DNA of 64,000 nt from contig NZ_JBOIUB010000001.1 of assembly GCF_050749885.1 (NCBI RefSeq), positions 806,001 to 870,000 of the forward strand, in the 5' to 3' direction. A program made the translations under genes and the position numbers. The DNA is from Zooshikella sp050749885 (GTDB lineage: Bacteria > Pseudomonadota > Gammaproteobacteria > Pseudomonadales > Zooshikellaceae). This document shows, in pieces, positions 1 through 9,106 of the stretch (position 1 is the first letter of the stretch; each line of letters begins with the position of its first letter). Under the pieces are notes generated by a model, which was given only the letters and a program-made list of their open reading frames with translations, ran no database searches and was not told the origin of the DNA.

Positions 1-85
1 CAGGAACGCTTGATTTAGCCATTAACAAGAATTTGATCAATGCAGTTTTAAGCGGTTTGCGAATATTTTCCATTAGGTTCAATGA

Positions 86-165
86 CCACTTTACTACTAA
101 GTGGAAACTGACGGTTATGGTTAACAGATATCTGATTCACTGGCTTTTGCCAGTAATACAGTGAA
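86..165 (+). other. Structured leader upstream of nhaC-like gene
   Basis: There is a 6-bp hairpin at 86-104. A nested pair of alternative stems lies at 136-165: an outer ttcactg/cagtgaa arm pair and an inner actggc/gccagt pair that cannot form at the same time. A short agggt/accct hairpin lies further on, just before the gene. I looked for lysine and glycine riboswitch core sequences and did not find them, so no class is assigned. Positions 1-281 hold no recognisable gene. Confidence 0.3.
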
Positions 166-281
166 ACGCGAAGCTTCAGTCTGTTGCTCAGATGGTTTCA
201 GTATCTTGACCACTGTGCCACGCGAACAGCTTTTGGCTGCTGAGGGTAGAGATAACCCTAGCAACAAAGGTTAGTAAACTC

Positions 282-1871
282 ATGGAATCAACATATATTA
301 ACAGCGCCTGGTCGCTACTTGTTCCAGTCGTTGCCATTGGTTTAGCCGTTATTACACGGCATGTACTACTTTCTTTGGGGGCGGGCATCATTGTTGGCGC
401 ATTGCTGCTGACTAATATAGACCCTCTGGCGGCCGTTGTGCATACTGCCGAAGCATTTAAAGGGGTGTTTTGGGAAGATGGCGTACCCAATGCTTGGGTA
501 TTTTGGAAAGAAGGGGCACCAAACACCTGGAATATTTATATTCTCCTGTTTTTAGTTGTGCTTGGTATTATTACTAGTTTTATCAGCATGATGGGGGGGA
601 GTAATGCCTTTGCTGAGTGGGCGAGGCAGCGCGTCAAGTCGCAACAAAGTTCGTTGTTAATGACTTTTTTCCTCGGAATTTTTATCTTTATTGATGATTA
701 CTTTAATAGTCTAGCTGTTGGTAATATTTGTCGGCCTATTACTGATCGCCAAAATATTTCTCGTGCAAAACTGGCGTATTTAATCGATTCAACCGCTGCT
801 CCTGTCTGCGTTTTGACACCTATTTCCAGTTGGGGAGCTTATATCATTGCACTGATTGGTGGTTTATTGGTTGCCCATGAAGTAACTGGTTATACAGCAC
901 TTTCAGCCTTTATCACCATTGTCCCCATGAATTTTTATCCATTATTTGCGTTGTTGATGGTATTAGCGGTTATTGTGCTCAAATTGGAAATAGGTCCAAT
1001 GCGTAAGCACACTCATAATGCACATAATGGGCAGCTGTTTAGCGTTGATCGAGGAACACCTCCTGGCTCAATAGAAATGCAAACAGACCGACAAGGTAAA
1101 GTGATCGATCTCGTGTTACCTGTTGTTGTACTGATTGTAGCTACCATTTATTTTATGATATCAACCGGTGCTGAGGCGCTGGCTAATGATGGTAAGCCTT
1201 TCAGTATTCTGGGTGCTTTTGAACAGACTGATGTTGCAAAATCACTGGTCTTTGGTGGTTTGGGTGGTTTAGCTATTTCCCTCATTTTATCTGCCTTTAG
1301 AAAGCTTTCTGTAGAAGACTATGCTAAAGGTTTGAAAAATGGCCTTAAGGCAATGCTGCCAGCAATTTATATTTTGGTTTTTGCCTGGATGTTGACGGGT
1401 ATTATTGGTGAACTGGAAACAGGTAAGTACTTGGCAAGCCTGGTTAAAGATGTACTTAATCTGGCGTATTTACCACTCATTTTATTTATTGTTTCAGGCA
1501 TTATGGCCTTTGCTACAGGTACTAGCTGGGGCACGTTTGGCATTATGCTACCTATTGCGGGTGATATGGCAGGTGCCACTGAAATTGCGATGATGTTGCC
1601 TATGTTTGCAGCGGTATTAGCAGGTTCAGTATTTGGGGATCACTGTTCACCAATTTCGGATACGACCATCCTTTCTTCAACAGGGGCTTCCTGTCATCAT
1701 ATTGATCATGTAGTAACGCAGTTACCTTATGCCTTAATTACTGCGTTTATTGCTGCTGTTGGCTTTTTAGTCTTAGGTTTTACTGAGTCAACATTGATGG
1801 CCTTTTTGGCATCGGCTGTCACTTTCATCATTGCCGTTGGAGTCATGAAAGTAATCTCTAGTAAGCAATAA
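282..1871 (+). CDS. NhaC-family Na+/H+ antiporter
   Basis: A 529-residue, strongly hydrophobic protein with about a dozen predicted membrane segments and the glycine- and proline-rich loops of the NhaC/ArsB-like antiporters. Features include an FIDDYFNSL stretch near residue 138, GTSWGTFGIMLPIAG near 416 and GDHCSPISDTT near 453; the aspartates and polar loops inside membrane regions fit cation exchange. The family swaps external protons for internal sodium, or exchanges organic acids, across the inner membrane. The gene stands alone, starts with ATG after a weak ribosome site and ends at a strong terminator. The ion or substrate cannot be fixed from sequence, because the wider family includes malate/lactate and lysine-linked members. 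Confidence 0.85.
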   Translation: MESTYINSAWSLLVPVVAIGLAVITRHVLLSLGAGIIVGALLLTNIDPLAAVVHTAEAFKGVFWEDGVPNAWVFWKEGAPNTWNIYILLFLVVLGIITSFISMMGGSNAFAEWARQRVKSQQSSLLMTFFLGIFIFIDDYFNSLAVGNICRPITDRQNISRAKLAYLIDSTAAPVCVLTPISSWGAYIIALIGGLLVAHEVTGYTALSAFITIVPMNFYPLFALLMVLAVIVLKLEIGPMRKHTHNAHNGQLFSVDRGTPPGSIEMQTDRQGKVIDLVLPVVVLIVATIYFMISTGAEALANDGKPFSILGAFEQTDVAKSLVFGGLGGLAISLILSAFRKLSVEDYAKGLKNGLKAMLPAIYILVFAWMLTGIIGELETGKYLASLVKDVLNLAYLPLILFIVSGIMAFATGTSWGTFGIMLPIAGDMAGATEIAMMLPMFAAVLAGSVFGDHCSPISDTTILSSTGASCHHIDHVVTQLPYALITAFIAAVGFLVLGFTESTLMAFLASAVTFIIAVGVMKVISSKQ

Positions 1872-1901
1872 CGCAACGAATGTTTTGATGGTTCAGTGAT
1901 A

Positions 1902-1930
1902 AAAAAAGCAGGCATTCGGCCTGCTTTTTT
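1902..1930 (+). terminator. Rho-independent terminator after nhaC-like gene
   Basis: A perfect aaaaaagcaggc / gcctgctttttt hairpin with a 5-nt loop, beginning 31 bp after the antiporter stop. A-tract and T-tract flank both sides, so it could work in both directions. The 290 bp between it and folE hold no convincing gene. Confidence 0.9.
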
Positions 1931-2222
1931 GTGCCCCCCAAAATTATTTGTTTTATAGAGAGCATTTTATCAAATTATTTTTTGATCAATTTATGCCAAA
2001 AAAGACTGGTATCCTGCAATGAGGGTGGGTTAATAACTGCTAGAGCCTGGATACCATGTATCACTCACATTATGCTTGTATATACACGGTTAATGTATGA
2101 ATTTTGTAAAAGCGGCTGGCTGAAGGCTAGCCCAATACCTCGGTTAGTTCCCGCAATAAAGGCGTTAATGGGAGAAGAAAAACAGTTGAGGTAAAAGGCT
2201 TTAGTGCCATTCATGTAACGTC

Positions 2223-2798
2223 TTAGTTGTGGTGATTTACTAGCGTTAAAAACTCTTGGCGGGTTGCTTGGGATTTACGCATATCACCCAGCATAACGGA
2301 TGTGCTCATCACTGAGTTTTGTTTTTCAACACCACGCATCATCATACACATATGTTTAGCTTCAATGATAACGCCAACCCCTCGAGCACCTGTAACACTT
2401 TCAACTGCCTTGGCAATTTGTGATGTAAGGTTTTCCTGAATCTGTAGGCGACGGGCAAACATATCAACGACCCGAGCGATTTTGGATAGGCCAATTACTT
2501 TTCCTGCAGGTAGGTAAGCTACATGGCACTTACCAATAAAGGGCAATAAATGATGTTCGCACAAAGAATAAAGCTCAATATTTTTAACTAAGACCATTTC
2601 TTCATTGTCAGACTCAAAAATCGCACCATTAACAATGCTTTCTAATTCCTGATGATACCCCTGGGTGAGAAATTGCATTGCTTTGGCGGCACGTTTTGGG
2701 GTATCAAGCAGTCCTTCTCGATTAGGATCTTCTCCTAGCGAAGAGATAATTGTGCGAAAGTTTTCTGCAAGAACAGTTTGAACTTTTTCGTTGCTCAT
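2223..2798 (-). CDS. folE: GTP cyclohydrolase I
   Basis: A 191-residue homologue of FolE, which converts GTP to 7,8-dihydroneopterin triphosphate, the first step of folate and tetrahydromonapterin synthesis in the cytoplasm. The zinc-binding CEHHLLPF motif is at about residue 80, and the HMCMMMRGVEKQNS segment with the second zinc cysteine is at about 150. Length and order match the short bacterial FolE. The start is ATG. It lies 13 bp downstream of the FolM-like gene on the same strand, so the two are probably co-transcribed. This pairing suggests a role in supplying tetrahydromonapterin as well as folate. Confidence 0.96.
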   Translation of the reverse strand: MSNEKVQTVLAENFRTIISSLGEDPNREGLLDTPKRAAKAMQFLTQGYHQELESIVNGAIFESDNEEMVLVKNIELYSLCEHHLLPFIGKCHVAYLPAGKVIGLSKIARVVDMFARRLQIQENLTSQIAKAVESVTGARGVGVIIEAKHMCMMMRGVEKQNSVMSTSVMLGDMRKSQATRQEFLTLVNHHN

Positions 2799-2811
2799 AA
2801 TGTAATCTCAA

Positions 2812-3534
2812 CTATTTAATATGTCGGCCACCGTCAAGGCCGATAGTGCGCCCAGTAATGTAGCTGGAATTTAATAAAAAGCATAATGTTTCAAAAACAA
2901 CTTCTGCTCCTGGCTCGATCTTCAGAAGTGATTTGTTCAGTGACTGTTGCTGGTAGTCAGGTGTGTCACCTTCATTGAACATGATCAGTGCAGGTGCAAC
3001 TGCATTCACTTTAATGTCCGGCGCATAGTTCTTGGCAAATGACCGTGTCATATTATCCATACCTGCCTTACTTGCACTATATGCAATATGGGAATAGCTC
3101 CCTTTTTCAACGACACAGTCAGTGATGTGAATAATATCTGCAGCTTCAGGTTTGTTGGCCAAAAGCAAGTTATGGCAAAGGCGGTTAATAAGGTAGGGCG
3201 TCACCATGTGAATTTGCGTCATACGCTGCATGAGATCGGCAGGCTCAATACCTTCTGCTTCAGTATGCCAGCTTGATGCATTATGGATAATGGCTCGCAG
3301 TTTACCAAAGCGCTGATTAAGCGTGCGAGTAAATGCGGTTACGCCATCGGGATGACTAAAGTCAGCAGCAATACAGGTAACACCTGCTTTATCGAGTTGT
3401 TTGAGAGTGTCTCTTGGTGTGCGGTAAGAGACAACTATAGGTTGACCTAATTCAGCAAACCTTAGCGCACAATGAAGGCCAATTCGTTGTGCTCCTCCTG
3501 TAATGACTATGGGAGATTTAGACACTTTCAGCAT
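2812..3534 (-). CDS. folM: FolM-like short-chain dehydrogenase (dihydromonapterin reductase)
   Basis: A 240-residue SDR protein from the internal ATG. The reading frame stays open to a TTG at 3630, but the extra 32 residues are not SDR-like and the ATG gives exactly the usual FolM length. The nucleotide-binding TGGAQRIG motif is near residue 11, the catalytic YSASKAG is near residue 150, and the C-terminus GRTIGLDGGRHIK is typical of FolM. FolM reduces dihydromonapterin to tetrahydromonapterin, the cofactor of phenylalanine hydroxylase in several gammaproteobacteria. It is placed just upstream of folE, which supports this choice over a generic SDR. Exact substrate use is inferred. Confidence 0.82.
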   Translation of the reverse strand: MLKVSKSPIVITGGAQRIGLHCALRFAELGQPIVVSYRTPRDTLKQLDKAGVTCIAADFSHPDGVTAFTRTLNQRFGKLRAIIHNASSWHTEAEGIEPADLMQRMTQIHMVTPYLINRLCHNLLLANKPEAADIIHITDCVVEKGSYSHIAYSASKAGMDNMTRSFAKNYAPDIKVNAVAPALIMFNEGDTPDYQQQSLNKSLLKIEPGAEVVFETLCFLLNSSYITGRTIGLDGGRHIK

Positions 3535-4208
3535 AACTTGGACAGATACCTCAGTGAGTTCAGGTTCTTTATTCTTATACAAAAAAAACAGTATGTACAA
3601 CTCTGTTTGTGCCTCTAACAGTATGACCAATCATCCATAACACTGTTAACCGGCGTAGGAATATACCGTAGCACAAATTACCCTACACGAATGGTTTTAG
3701 GGCCTATTGCCAGTATCTGACAAAAGATCGACATTCTATCGTAAAGTGAGGCGAAATATGACTTATAAACGAAAAGGTTATTAGCAAAGTTACTAGTTGG
3801 GTGGGCATATTTTCTGAAAACACACATAGTTAGTGATCTTAGATTCATAACTATTATGTCTAGCTATAAATCATTTAAGGCATATTTAGTATTAGAAATG
3901 AGTTGACAGTATTTAAGAATATTCATTATTGTGCAAGGCAAACGATTGCGCAATCGTTTGCTTAAAATAGAGTGTGTATTAACTTCAGCATTAGTCAAAA
4001 TGAAATGAGTGGATCGTAATAAGGACACAAATAAATAGTTTTTTTTCAAAAAACAGCTTTTATAGGAACAGGTAACGTTTACATATAGGATGTTGACATT
4101 TAGCTATTCCATTCAGGCGTTATTATAGGAGTTAATGTTAGGTGTCTGCTCATCATTTCTTTTGCTGTGGTTAAAAAATAAAAAACTTTATGCCAAGAGA
4201 CATAAGCT
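3535..4208. other. Regulatory gap between folM and rbsD
   Basis: About 670 AT-rich bases. Apart from the palindrome described separately, it contains a TTGACA box at about 4092 with a TATTAT 22 bases further on, too wide a spacing for a confident promoter. A second LacI-like half-palindrome, ggtaacgtttac, is at about 4071. A 61-codon minus-strand frame at 3864-4049 has no family resemblance and was not accepted as a gene. Confidence 0.4.
3938..3961. promoter_or_regulatory. 24-bp perfect palindrome, probable RbsR operator pair
   Basis: The sequence gcaaacgattgc followed directly by its exact reverse complement gcaatcgtttgc. Each 12-bp half is itself a near-palindrome centred on CG (GCAAA-CG-ATTGC), the hallmark of LacI/PurR-family operators, so this may be two operators spaced 12 bp centre to centre. 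It lies about 250 bp upstream of rbsD, and a LacI-family regulator gene closes the operon. Binding by that regulator is inferred. Confidence 0.6.
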
Positions 4209-4628
4209 ATGAAACGAGGTCGACTGCTTAATTCGGAGTTATCCTACTGTGTAGCTAAATTAGGCCATAATGATATGTTGGCTATTGCAGACAGTGGATT
4301 ACCTATACCTAATACAACGCCGCGCATTGACTTGGCGCTTTGCCCTGGTACGCCATCATTTATTGAAACTTGCACCACAGTGTTTAGTGAAGTACAAGTA
4401 GAATCGTTAATTTTGGCAGAAGAATTTGCGGCTAAAAGCCCAGCACTGTATGAGTCCTTTATTCAACTCGTCAAGCAGCAGGAAGAAGCGCAAGGATGTT
4501 CGATTAAAATTTCTTATGTTTCCCATGAATTATTTAAAGCCAATACTCATGGTGCTACTGCTGTAGTACGTACTGGTGAATTTACACCCTATGCTAATGT
4601 TATAATTAAAGCAGGTGTCGTATTTTAG
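4209..4628 (+). CDS. rbsD: D-ribose pyranase
   Basis: A 139-residue RbsD protein, which interconverts the pyranose and furanose forms of ribose so that ribokinase can use it. The N-terminal MKRGRLLN, the catalytic-histidine segment KLGHNDMLAIADSGLP at about residues 17-32, and the C-terminal GEFTPYANVIIKAGVVF region are family signatures. It is the first gene of a complete ribose operon, and the next gene (rbsA) begins 10 bp after its stop, so the two are translationally close. Length matches the family. Confidence 0.95.
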   Translation: MKRGRLLNSELSYCVAKLGHNDMLAIADSGLPIPNTTPRIDLALCPGTPSFIETCTTVFSEVQVESLILAEEFAAKSPALYESFIQLVKQQEEAQGCSIKISYVSHELFKANTHGATAVVRTGEFTPYANVIIKAGVVF

Positions 4629-4638
4629 TGAGGGTCGA

Positions 4639-6150
4639 ATGCCAGAAACAATACTACAATTGCAGTCAATAAGTAAGTCTTTTCCTGGGGTTCGAGCACT
4701 CCATGAAGTCAGCCTTAATGTTTACCAAGGGCGAGTTATGGCTTTGGTAGGCGAAAATGGCGCGGGTAAATCTACCCTGATGAAAGTATTAACAGGCATT
4801 TATCAGGCTGATGCAGGTAACATTTGTTACTTGGGAAAAAACTGTGTATTTTCCTCGCCAAAAGCATCTCAAGATGCAGGCATCAGTATTATTCATCAAG
4901 AATTAAATTTACTTCCTGAACTGTCTGTGGCGGAAAATATTTTTTTAGGTCGTGAATTTACCTGCTGGCCAGGAAGAATTGACTGGTCGAAAATGAAACA
5001 GGAAGCGCATTATTTGTTGCAGCGGCTTGGCTTATCATTGGATCCTGGTACCCCTGTGGGCAGCTTAAATATTGGCACACAGCAAATGGTTGAAATTGCC
5101 AAGGCTTTGGCTGTTAATGCCAAAGTTATTATTATGGATGAGCCGACGGATGCGTTAACAGATACAGAGTCTCAAAGTCTTTTTCGTATTATTCGTGAAT
5201 TACGTGCGACAGGGTGCGGCATTGTTTATATTTCTCACCGTTTGGCAGAGATTTTTACGGTATGTGATGATATTACTGTATTAAGAGATGGAGAGTTTAT
5301 TAAAGAGGTGCCTGTAGAAGATACCCATGAGGATGAAATTATTGAGTGGATGGTTGGCCGAAAACTCACTGAGCAATATCCTCGGGAACCTCAACAGCGC
5401 AGTCAAAAAACACTGATGGCTGTTGATGGCTTAAGTGGTCTTGGGGTTAAAAATGCTTCATTTGAGTTATTTGAAGGTGAAATCCTTGGTATTGCGGGAT
5501 TAATGGGAGCAGGGCGCACTGAATTAATGAAAATTATTTATGGTGTTAACCCTCTGACACAAGGCAGTATTACCCTTAATGGTCAGAAATTACATTGCAC
5601 TAATCCACAACAAGCACTTAAGGCAGGCATTGCCTATATTTCTGAAGATCGGAAAGGCGAGGGGCTTGTTACAGAGCTTTCAGTCGGTGAAAACATGGTG
5701 CTTAGTTCACTGAAAACCTTTTCTCGACAAATTGGTGTGATTAATAAAGCAAAAGAACAAGAAGCTATTGCTCATTTTATTCAACGGCTTCAAGTAAAAA
5801 CACCTTCTGCATACCAATTAATTAAATATTTATCGGGTGGCAACCAACAAAAAGTAGCCATTGCCAAAGGATTATTAACCAACCCTAAGGTGTTAATTCT
5901 GGATGAGCCTACACGAGGCATTGATGTGGGTGCTAAGAAAGAAATATATCTTTTGATTAATGAGTTAAAACGCAGTGGGATGGGAATTATTCTTGTGTCG
6001 TCTGATATGCCTGAGATTTTGGGAATGAGTGACCGAATTCTAGTTATGTATTCTGGGTGCTTAGTGGGTGAGTTTGAAGGCCAAAGCGCGAATCAGGAAC
6101 ATATCATGCGTTACGCAGTAGGTAGGACCACTGAAGAGGAGTATGTATGA
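4639..6150 (+). CDS. rbsA: Ribose ABC transporter, ATP-binding protein
   Basis: A 503-residue protein with two fused ABC domains, as in RbsA/MglA. The first half has Walker A GENGAGKST near residue 37. The second half has the degenerate Walker A GLMGAGRTEL near residue 285 and the signature LSGGNQQKV near residue 395; this asymmetry is normal for the family. I prefer the ATG at 4639 because it is preceded by gaggg at good spacing; the frame extends to a GTG at 4615, which would overlap rbsD. The stop overlaps the rbsC start by four bases, which indicates coupled translation. It powers ribose uptake at the inner membrane. Confidence 0.95.
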   Translation: MPETILQLQSISKSFPGVRALHEVSLNVYQGRVMALVGENGAGKSTLMKVLTGIYQADAGNICYLGKNCVFSSPKASQDAGISIIHQELNLLPELSVAENIFLGREFTCWPGRIDWSKMKQEAHYLLQRLGLSLDPGTPVGSLNIGTQQMVEIAKALAVNAKVIIMDEPTDALTDTESQSLFRIIRELRATGCGIVYISHRLAEIFTVCDDITVLRDGEFIKEVPVEDTHEDEIIEWMVGRKLTEQYPREPQQRSQKTLMAVDGLSGLGVKNASFELFEGEILGIAGLMGAGRTELMKIIYGVNPLTQGSITLNGQKLHCTNPQQALKAGIAYISEDRKGEGLVTELSVGENMVLSSLKTFSRQIGVINKAKEQEAIAHFIQRLQVKTPSAYQLIKYLSGGNQQKVAIAKGLLTNPKVLILDEPTRGIDVGAKKEIYLLINELKRSGMGIILVSSDMPEILGMSDRILVMYSGCLVGEFEGQSANQEHIMRYAVGRTTEEEYV

Positions 6151-7136
6151 ATAGCCCTGTACAGTCGACTAAAAAAAGCTCAACTGAACACTGGGTTCAG
6201 TGGTTTTCTGTTGAGAATTTAATTCGCCACAAGTCATTTTTAGCATTACTCATTTTAGTGGCGATAGTATCTCTGTTTAATCCTCAATTTCTTGCAATTG
6301 ATAATTTACTCAATATTTTACGGCAAACATCAATCAATGCCATTATTGCGGTAGGCATGACATTGGTTATTTTGACCGCAGGTATTGACCTAAGTGTGGG
6401 ATCAGTCTTGGCATTATCGGGTGCTATTTGTGCCAGCTTAATTGGTTATGAGGTCCCGGTGATTGGTGCGGTACTCATTACCTTGCTGATGGGCAGTTTT
6501 ATGGGAGCCTGCAGTGGGGTTGTTATTGCCAAAGGTAAAGTACAGCCCTTTATTGCAACACTTGTGGCGATGACATTATTTCGTGGTGTGACCATGGTAT
6601 TTACGGATGGCCGACCGATTTCAACAGGGCTTCACCATACCGCAGATCAGTTTTCCTGGCTAGGAACAGGTTATGTGCTTGGTATTCCTGTGCCAGTGTA
6701 TTTAATGGTGTTCGTATTTGCGGGGGGGTATTTTATTTTAAATCATACCCGTCTAGGACGTTATATTTATGCGTTAGGTGGTAATGAAAGTGCAACACGT
6801 CTTTCGGGTATTAATGTTGATAATATTAAGCTGATTGTATACAGCTTATGCGGTATGCTAGCGGCGCTAGCAGGGATAATTGCAACAGCACGACTGGCTT
6901 CAGCTCAACCTACAGCTGGTGCCGGCTATGAGCTGGATGCGATTGCTGCCGTTGTTTTGGGCGGTACAAGTTTAGCTGGCGGTAAAGGACGAATTGTAGG
7001 TACATTAATTGGGGCATTGATTATTGGTATTTTAAATAATGCGCTTAATTTATTAGATGTATCGTCTTACTATCAGATGATTGCTAAAGCAACTGTAATT
7101 CTGTTAGCAGTATTGGTTGATACACGTAGTAAATAA
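6147..7136 (+). CDS. rbsC: Ribose ABC transporter permease
   Basis: A 329-residue membrane protein with eight to ten predicted helices. It carries the family motif GMTLVILTAGIDLSVGSVLALSG near residues 70-90 and ELDAIAAVVLGGTSLAGGKGR near 260. It forms the inner-membrane channel of the ribose importer together with RbsA and RbsB. It starts within the last codons of rbsA (4-bp overlap), and rbsB follows after 23 bp. Length is slightly above the E. coli protein. Confidence 0.95.
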   Translation: MNSPVQSTKKSSTEHWVQWFSVENLIRHKSFLALLILVAIVSLFNPQFLAIDNLLNILRQTSINAIIAVGMTLVILTAGIDLSVGSVLALSGAICASLIGYEVPVIGAVLITLLMGSFMGACSGVVIAKGKVQPFIATLVAMTLFRGVTMVFTDGRPISTGLHHTADQFSWLGTGYVLGIPVPVYLMVFVFAGGYFILNHTRLGRYIYALGGNESATRLSGINVDNIKLIVYSLCGMLAALAGIIATARLASAQPTAGAGYELDAIAAVVLGGTSLAGGKGRIVGTLIGALIIGILNNALNLLDVSSYYQMIAKATVILLAVLVDTRSK

Positions 7137-7159
7137 AAAATGGACAGTAGGAGGAAATA

Positions 7160-8071
7160 ATGAAAAAAATAATAATGTTAATGACGGGTATTTTGTTAAC
7201 GATAGGTTTAATGGGATGTGATAAAAAAGAGGAAAAAGCCACCGTTGAACAAGCCAAAGAAAAGCCAACATTGGCGTTGGTTATTTCCACATTGAATAAT
7301 CCGTTTTTTGTAACCTTAAAAGATGGTGCAGAGCAGAAAGCGAATGCATTAGGCTATGAGCTGCTGGTTTTAGACTCACAAAATGACCCTGCTAAAGAAC
7401 TGGCAAATGTAGAAGATCTTACGGTAAAAAAAGTTGCAGCTATTTTGATTAACCCTACAGATTCTTCTGCCGTTGTGAATGCTATTCGTGTGGCTAACCA
7501 AGCTAAAATCCCTGTTATTACGCTAGACCGTGGTGCAAATGGTGGGGAGGTTTCATCACACGTCGCTTCTGACAACATTGCAGGTGGTGAACTAGCAGGT
7601 AACTATATTGCTGAAAAGCTTGGTGCTGGTGCCAAAGTCATTCAATTACAGGGTATTCCTGGAACTTCTGCAGCGAGAGATCGTGGTGAAGGTTTTACTA
7701 AAGCTGCTGAAGCGAAACATTTAGCTGTTCTCGCTAGCCAACCTGCAGACTTTGATAGAACAAAAGGCTTGAATGTCATGGAGAATTTATTGGAAGCGAA
7801 TCAAGATGTGCAAGCTGTGTTCGCTCAAAATGATGAAATGGCATTAGGTGCAATTAAGGCTATTGAGGCGGCTCAACGGGATGTGTTGGTTGTTGGGTTT
7901 GATGGTACTGACGAAGGCGTGAATGCAGTTAAGTCTGGTTCTCTCTCCGGTACTGTAGCACAACAGCCTGCTTTAATTGGTGAAAAAGGTATTGAAGTCG
8001 CGGCAAAAGTGTTGAAAGGTGAAGCTGTTGAGTCTTCTATTTCCGTACCATTGAAGATGATTACCTTGTAA
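7160..8071 (+). CDS. rbsB: Ribose-binding protein, predicted lipoprotein
   Basis: A 303-residue type-1 periplasmic binding protein that captures D-ribose for RbsAC. Family segments include TLNNPFFVTLKDGAEQKA, VITLDRGANGG and AVFAQNDEMALGAIKA. A good ribosome site (aggagg) precedes the ATG. Oddity: the N-terminus ends in LMGC at residues 17-20, followed by charged residues, so it is probably lipid-anchored rather than freely soluble like the E. coli protein. The methionine at -2 is not the most usual lipobox residue, so this is likely but not certain. Confidence 0.93.
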   Translation: MKKIIMLMTGILLTIGLMGCDKKEEKATVEQAKEKPTLALVISTLNNPFFVTLKDGAEQKANALGYELLVLDSQNDPAKELANVEDLTVKKVAAILINPTDSSAVVNAIRVANQAKIPVITLDRGANGGEVSSHVASDNIAGGELAGNYIAEKLGAGAKVIQLQGIPGTSAARDRGEGFTKAAEAKHLAVLASQPADFDRTKGLNVMENLLEANQDVQAVFAQNDEMALGAIKAIEAAQRDVLVVGFDGTDEGVNAVKSGSLSGTVAQQPALIGEKGIEVAAKVLKGEAVESSISVPLKMITL

Positions 8072-8083
8072 AACGACGTATAT

Positions 8084-8109
8084 AAAAGCCTGGTAAAGCC
8101 AGGCTTTTT
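8084..8109 (+). terminator. Hairpin between rbsB and rbsK
   Basis: An aagcctgg / ccaggctt stem with a 5-nt loop followed by a short T-tract, 13 bp after the rbsB stop. It may cause partial termination or protect the upstream mRNA, keeping transporter expression above that of rbsK and rbsR. Confidence 0.7.
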
Positions 8110-8162
8110 ACATTAAAGCGTGTAGTTCTACCTACCCAAATGTATTGATTTAGGAGTAAGTA

Positions 8163-9089
8163 ATGGCTAATACCTTATGGGTGTTAGGCAGTGTTAATGC
8201 TGACCATATGTTACAAGTGCCTTATTTCCCAAAACCAGGAGAAACCCTTGCGGGTGACCATTATCAGTTAACGGGTGGTGGTAAAGGGGCCAATCAAGCT
8301 GTTGCTGCAGCCCGTTTAAAAGGCCATGTCGTGTTTGTTGCCTGTGTGGGGGACGATGCGGTTGGTCATCAGTTTTGTCATGATTTTCAAATGGATGGTA
8401 TAGATACAAACCGGGTAACAGCTATTAAAGATGTGCCTACCGGCACAGCACTCATCTTAGTTAATAGCCAAGGTGAAAATTGTATTGCACTCCATCCTGG
8501 TGCCAATAGTGAATTAACGCCTTCACTTATTATGCCTTGGCTTACAGAATTGGAGACCGTTCATACATTATTAATGCAACTGGAAACGCCAATAGAAACT
8601 GTTACCTTAGCGGCTAAGTCTGCACAAAAGCAGGGGGTTAATGTCATTCTGAATCCTGCACCCGCGCAACCATTAAGTGATGAGCTTTTGGCGGCAGTTG
8701 ATATTATTACACCGAATGAGACAGAAGCTTCTCTCTTAACGGGGGTGATGGTTAATGACATTGATTCAGCAAAAATGGCGGCTGATGTGCTCCACAAAAA
8801 AGGGATTTCAAAGGTTTTAATTACGATGGGTAAAGCGGGTGTATTATTCAGTCACGCAGGAGAGCAGCATTATTATCCTGGGTTTGATGTAAAAGCCGTA
8901 GATACAACCGCTGCGGGCGATACATTTAATGGTGCTTTAGCGGTTGCATTAACAGAAGGCCTATCGATGGCAGAGGCTATTTATTTGGCTCAAGCTGCGG
9001 CAGCGATCAGTGTGACACGTCTAGGTGCACAAAGTGCTATACCCGAACGAGCAGAGGTTGAGCAGTACTGTAAACAGCAGAAAGCTTGA
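8163..9089 (+). CDS. rbsK: Ribokinase
   Basis: A 308-residue PfkB-family kinase that phosphorylates D-ribose to ribose 5-phosphate in the cytoplasm. The first PfkB motif GGGKGANQAVAAARL is at about residues 38-52. The second, with the anion hole and catalytic aspartate, reads DTTAAGDTFNGAL at about residues 248-260. A strong ribosome site (aggag) precedes the ATG. It is separated from rbsB by a hairpin, and the regulator gene follows within a few bases. Length is normal. Confidence 0.96.
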   Translation: MANTLWVLGSVNADHMLQVPYFPKPGETLAGDHYQLTGGGKGANQAVAAARLKGHVVFVACVGDDAVGHQFCHDFQMDGIDTNRVTAIKDVPTGTALILVNSQGENCIALHPGANSELTPSLIMPWLTELETVHTLLMQLETPIETVTLAAKSAQKQGVNVILNPAPAQPLSDELLAAVDIITPNETEASLLTGVMVNDIDSAKMAADVLHKKGISKVLITMGKAGVLFSHAGEQHYYPGFDVKAVDTTAAGDTFNGALAVALTEGLSMAEAIYLAQAAAAISVTRLGAQSAIPERAEVEQYCKQQKA

Positions 9090-9106
9090 TAAAGGCTATT
9101 TATGTC

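Noticed and set aside
1..281. Lysine or glycine riboswitch before the antiporter gene
   Set aside because: Stems are present but the conserved core sequences of those riboswitches are not.
1931..2194. 87-codon plus-strand frame between the nhaC-like terminator and folE
   Set aside because: It begins inside the T-tract of the terminator, has no ribosome site and no recognisable family character.
4615..4638. GTG start of rbsA overlapping rbsD
   Set aside because: The ATG at 4639 has a well-placed gaggg site and gives the normal RbsA start.
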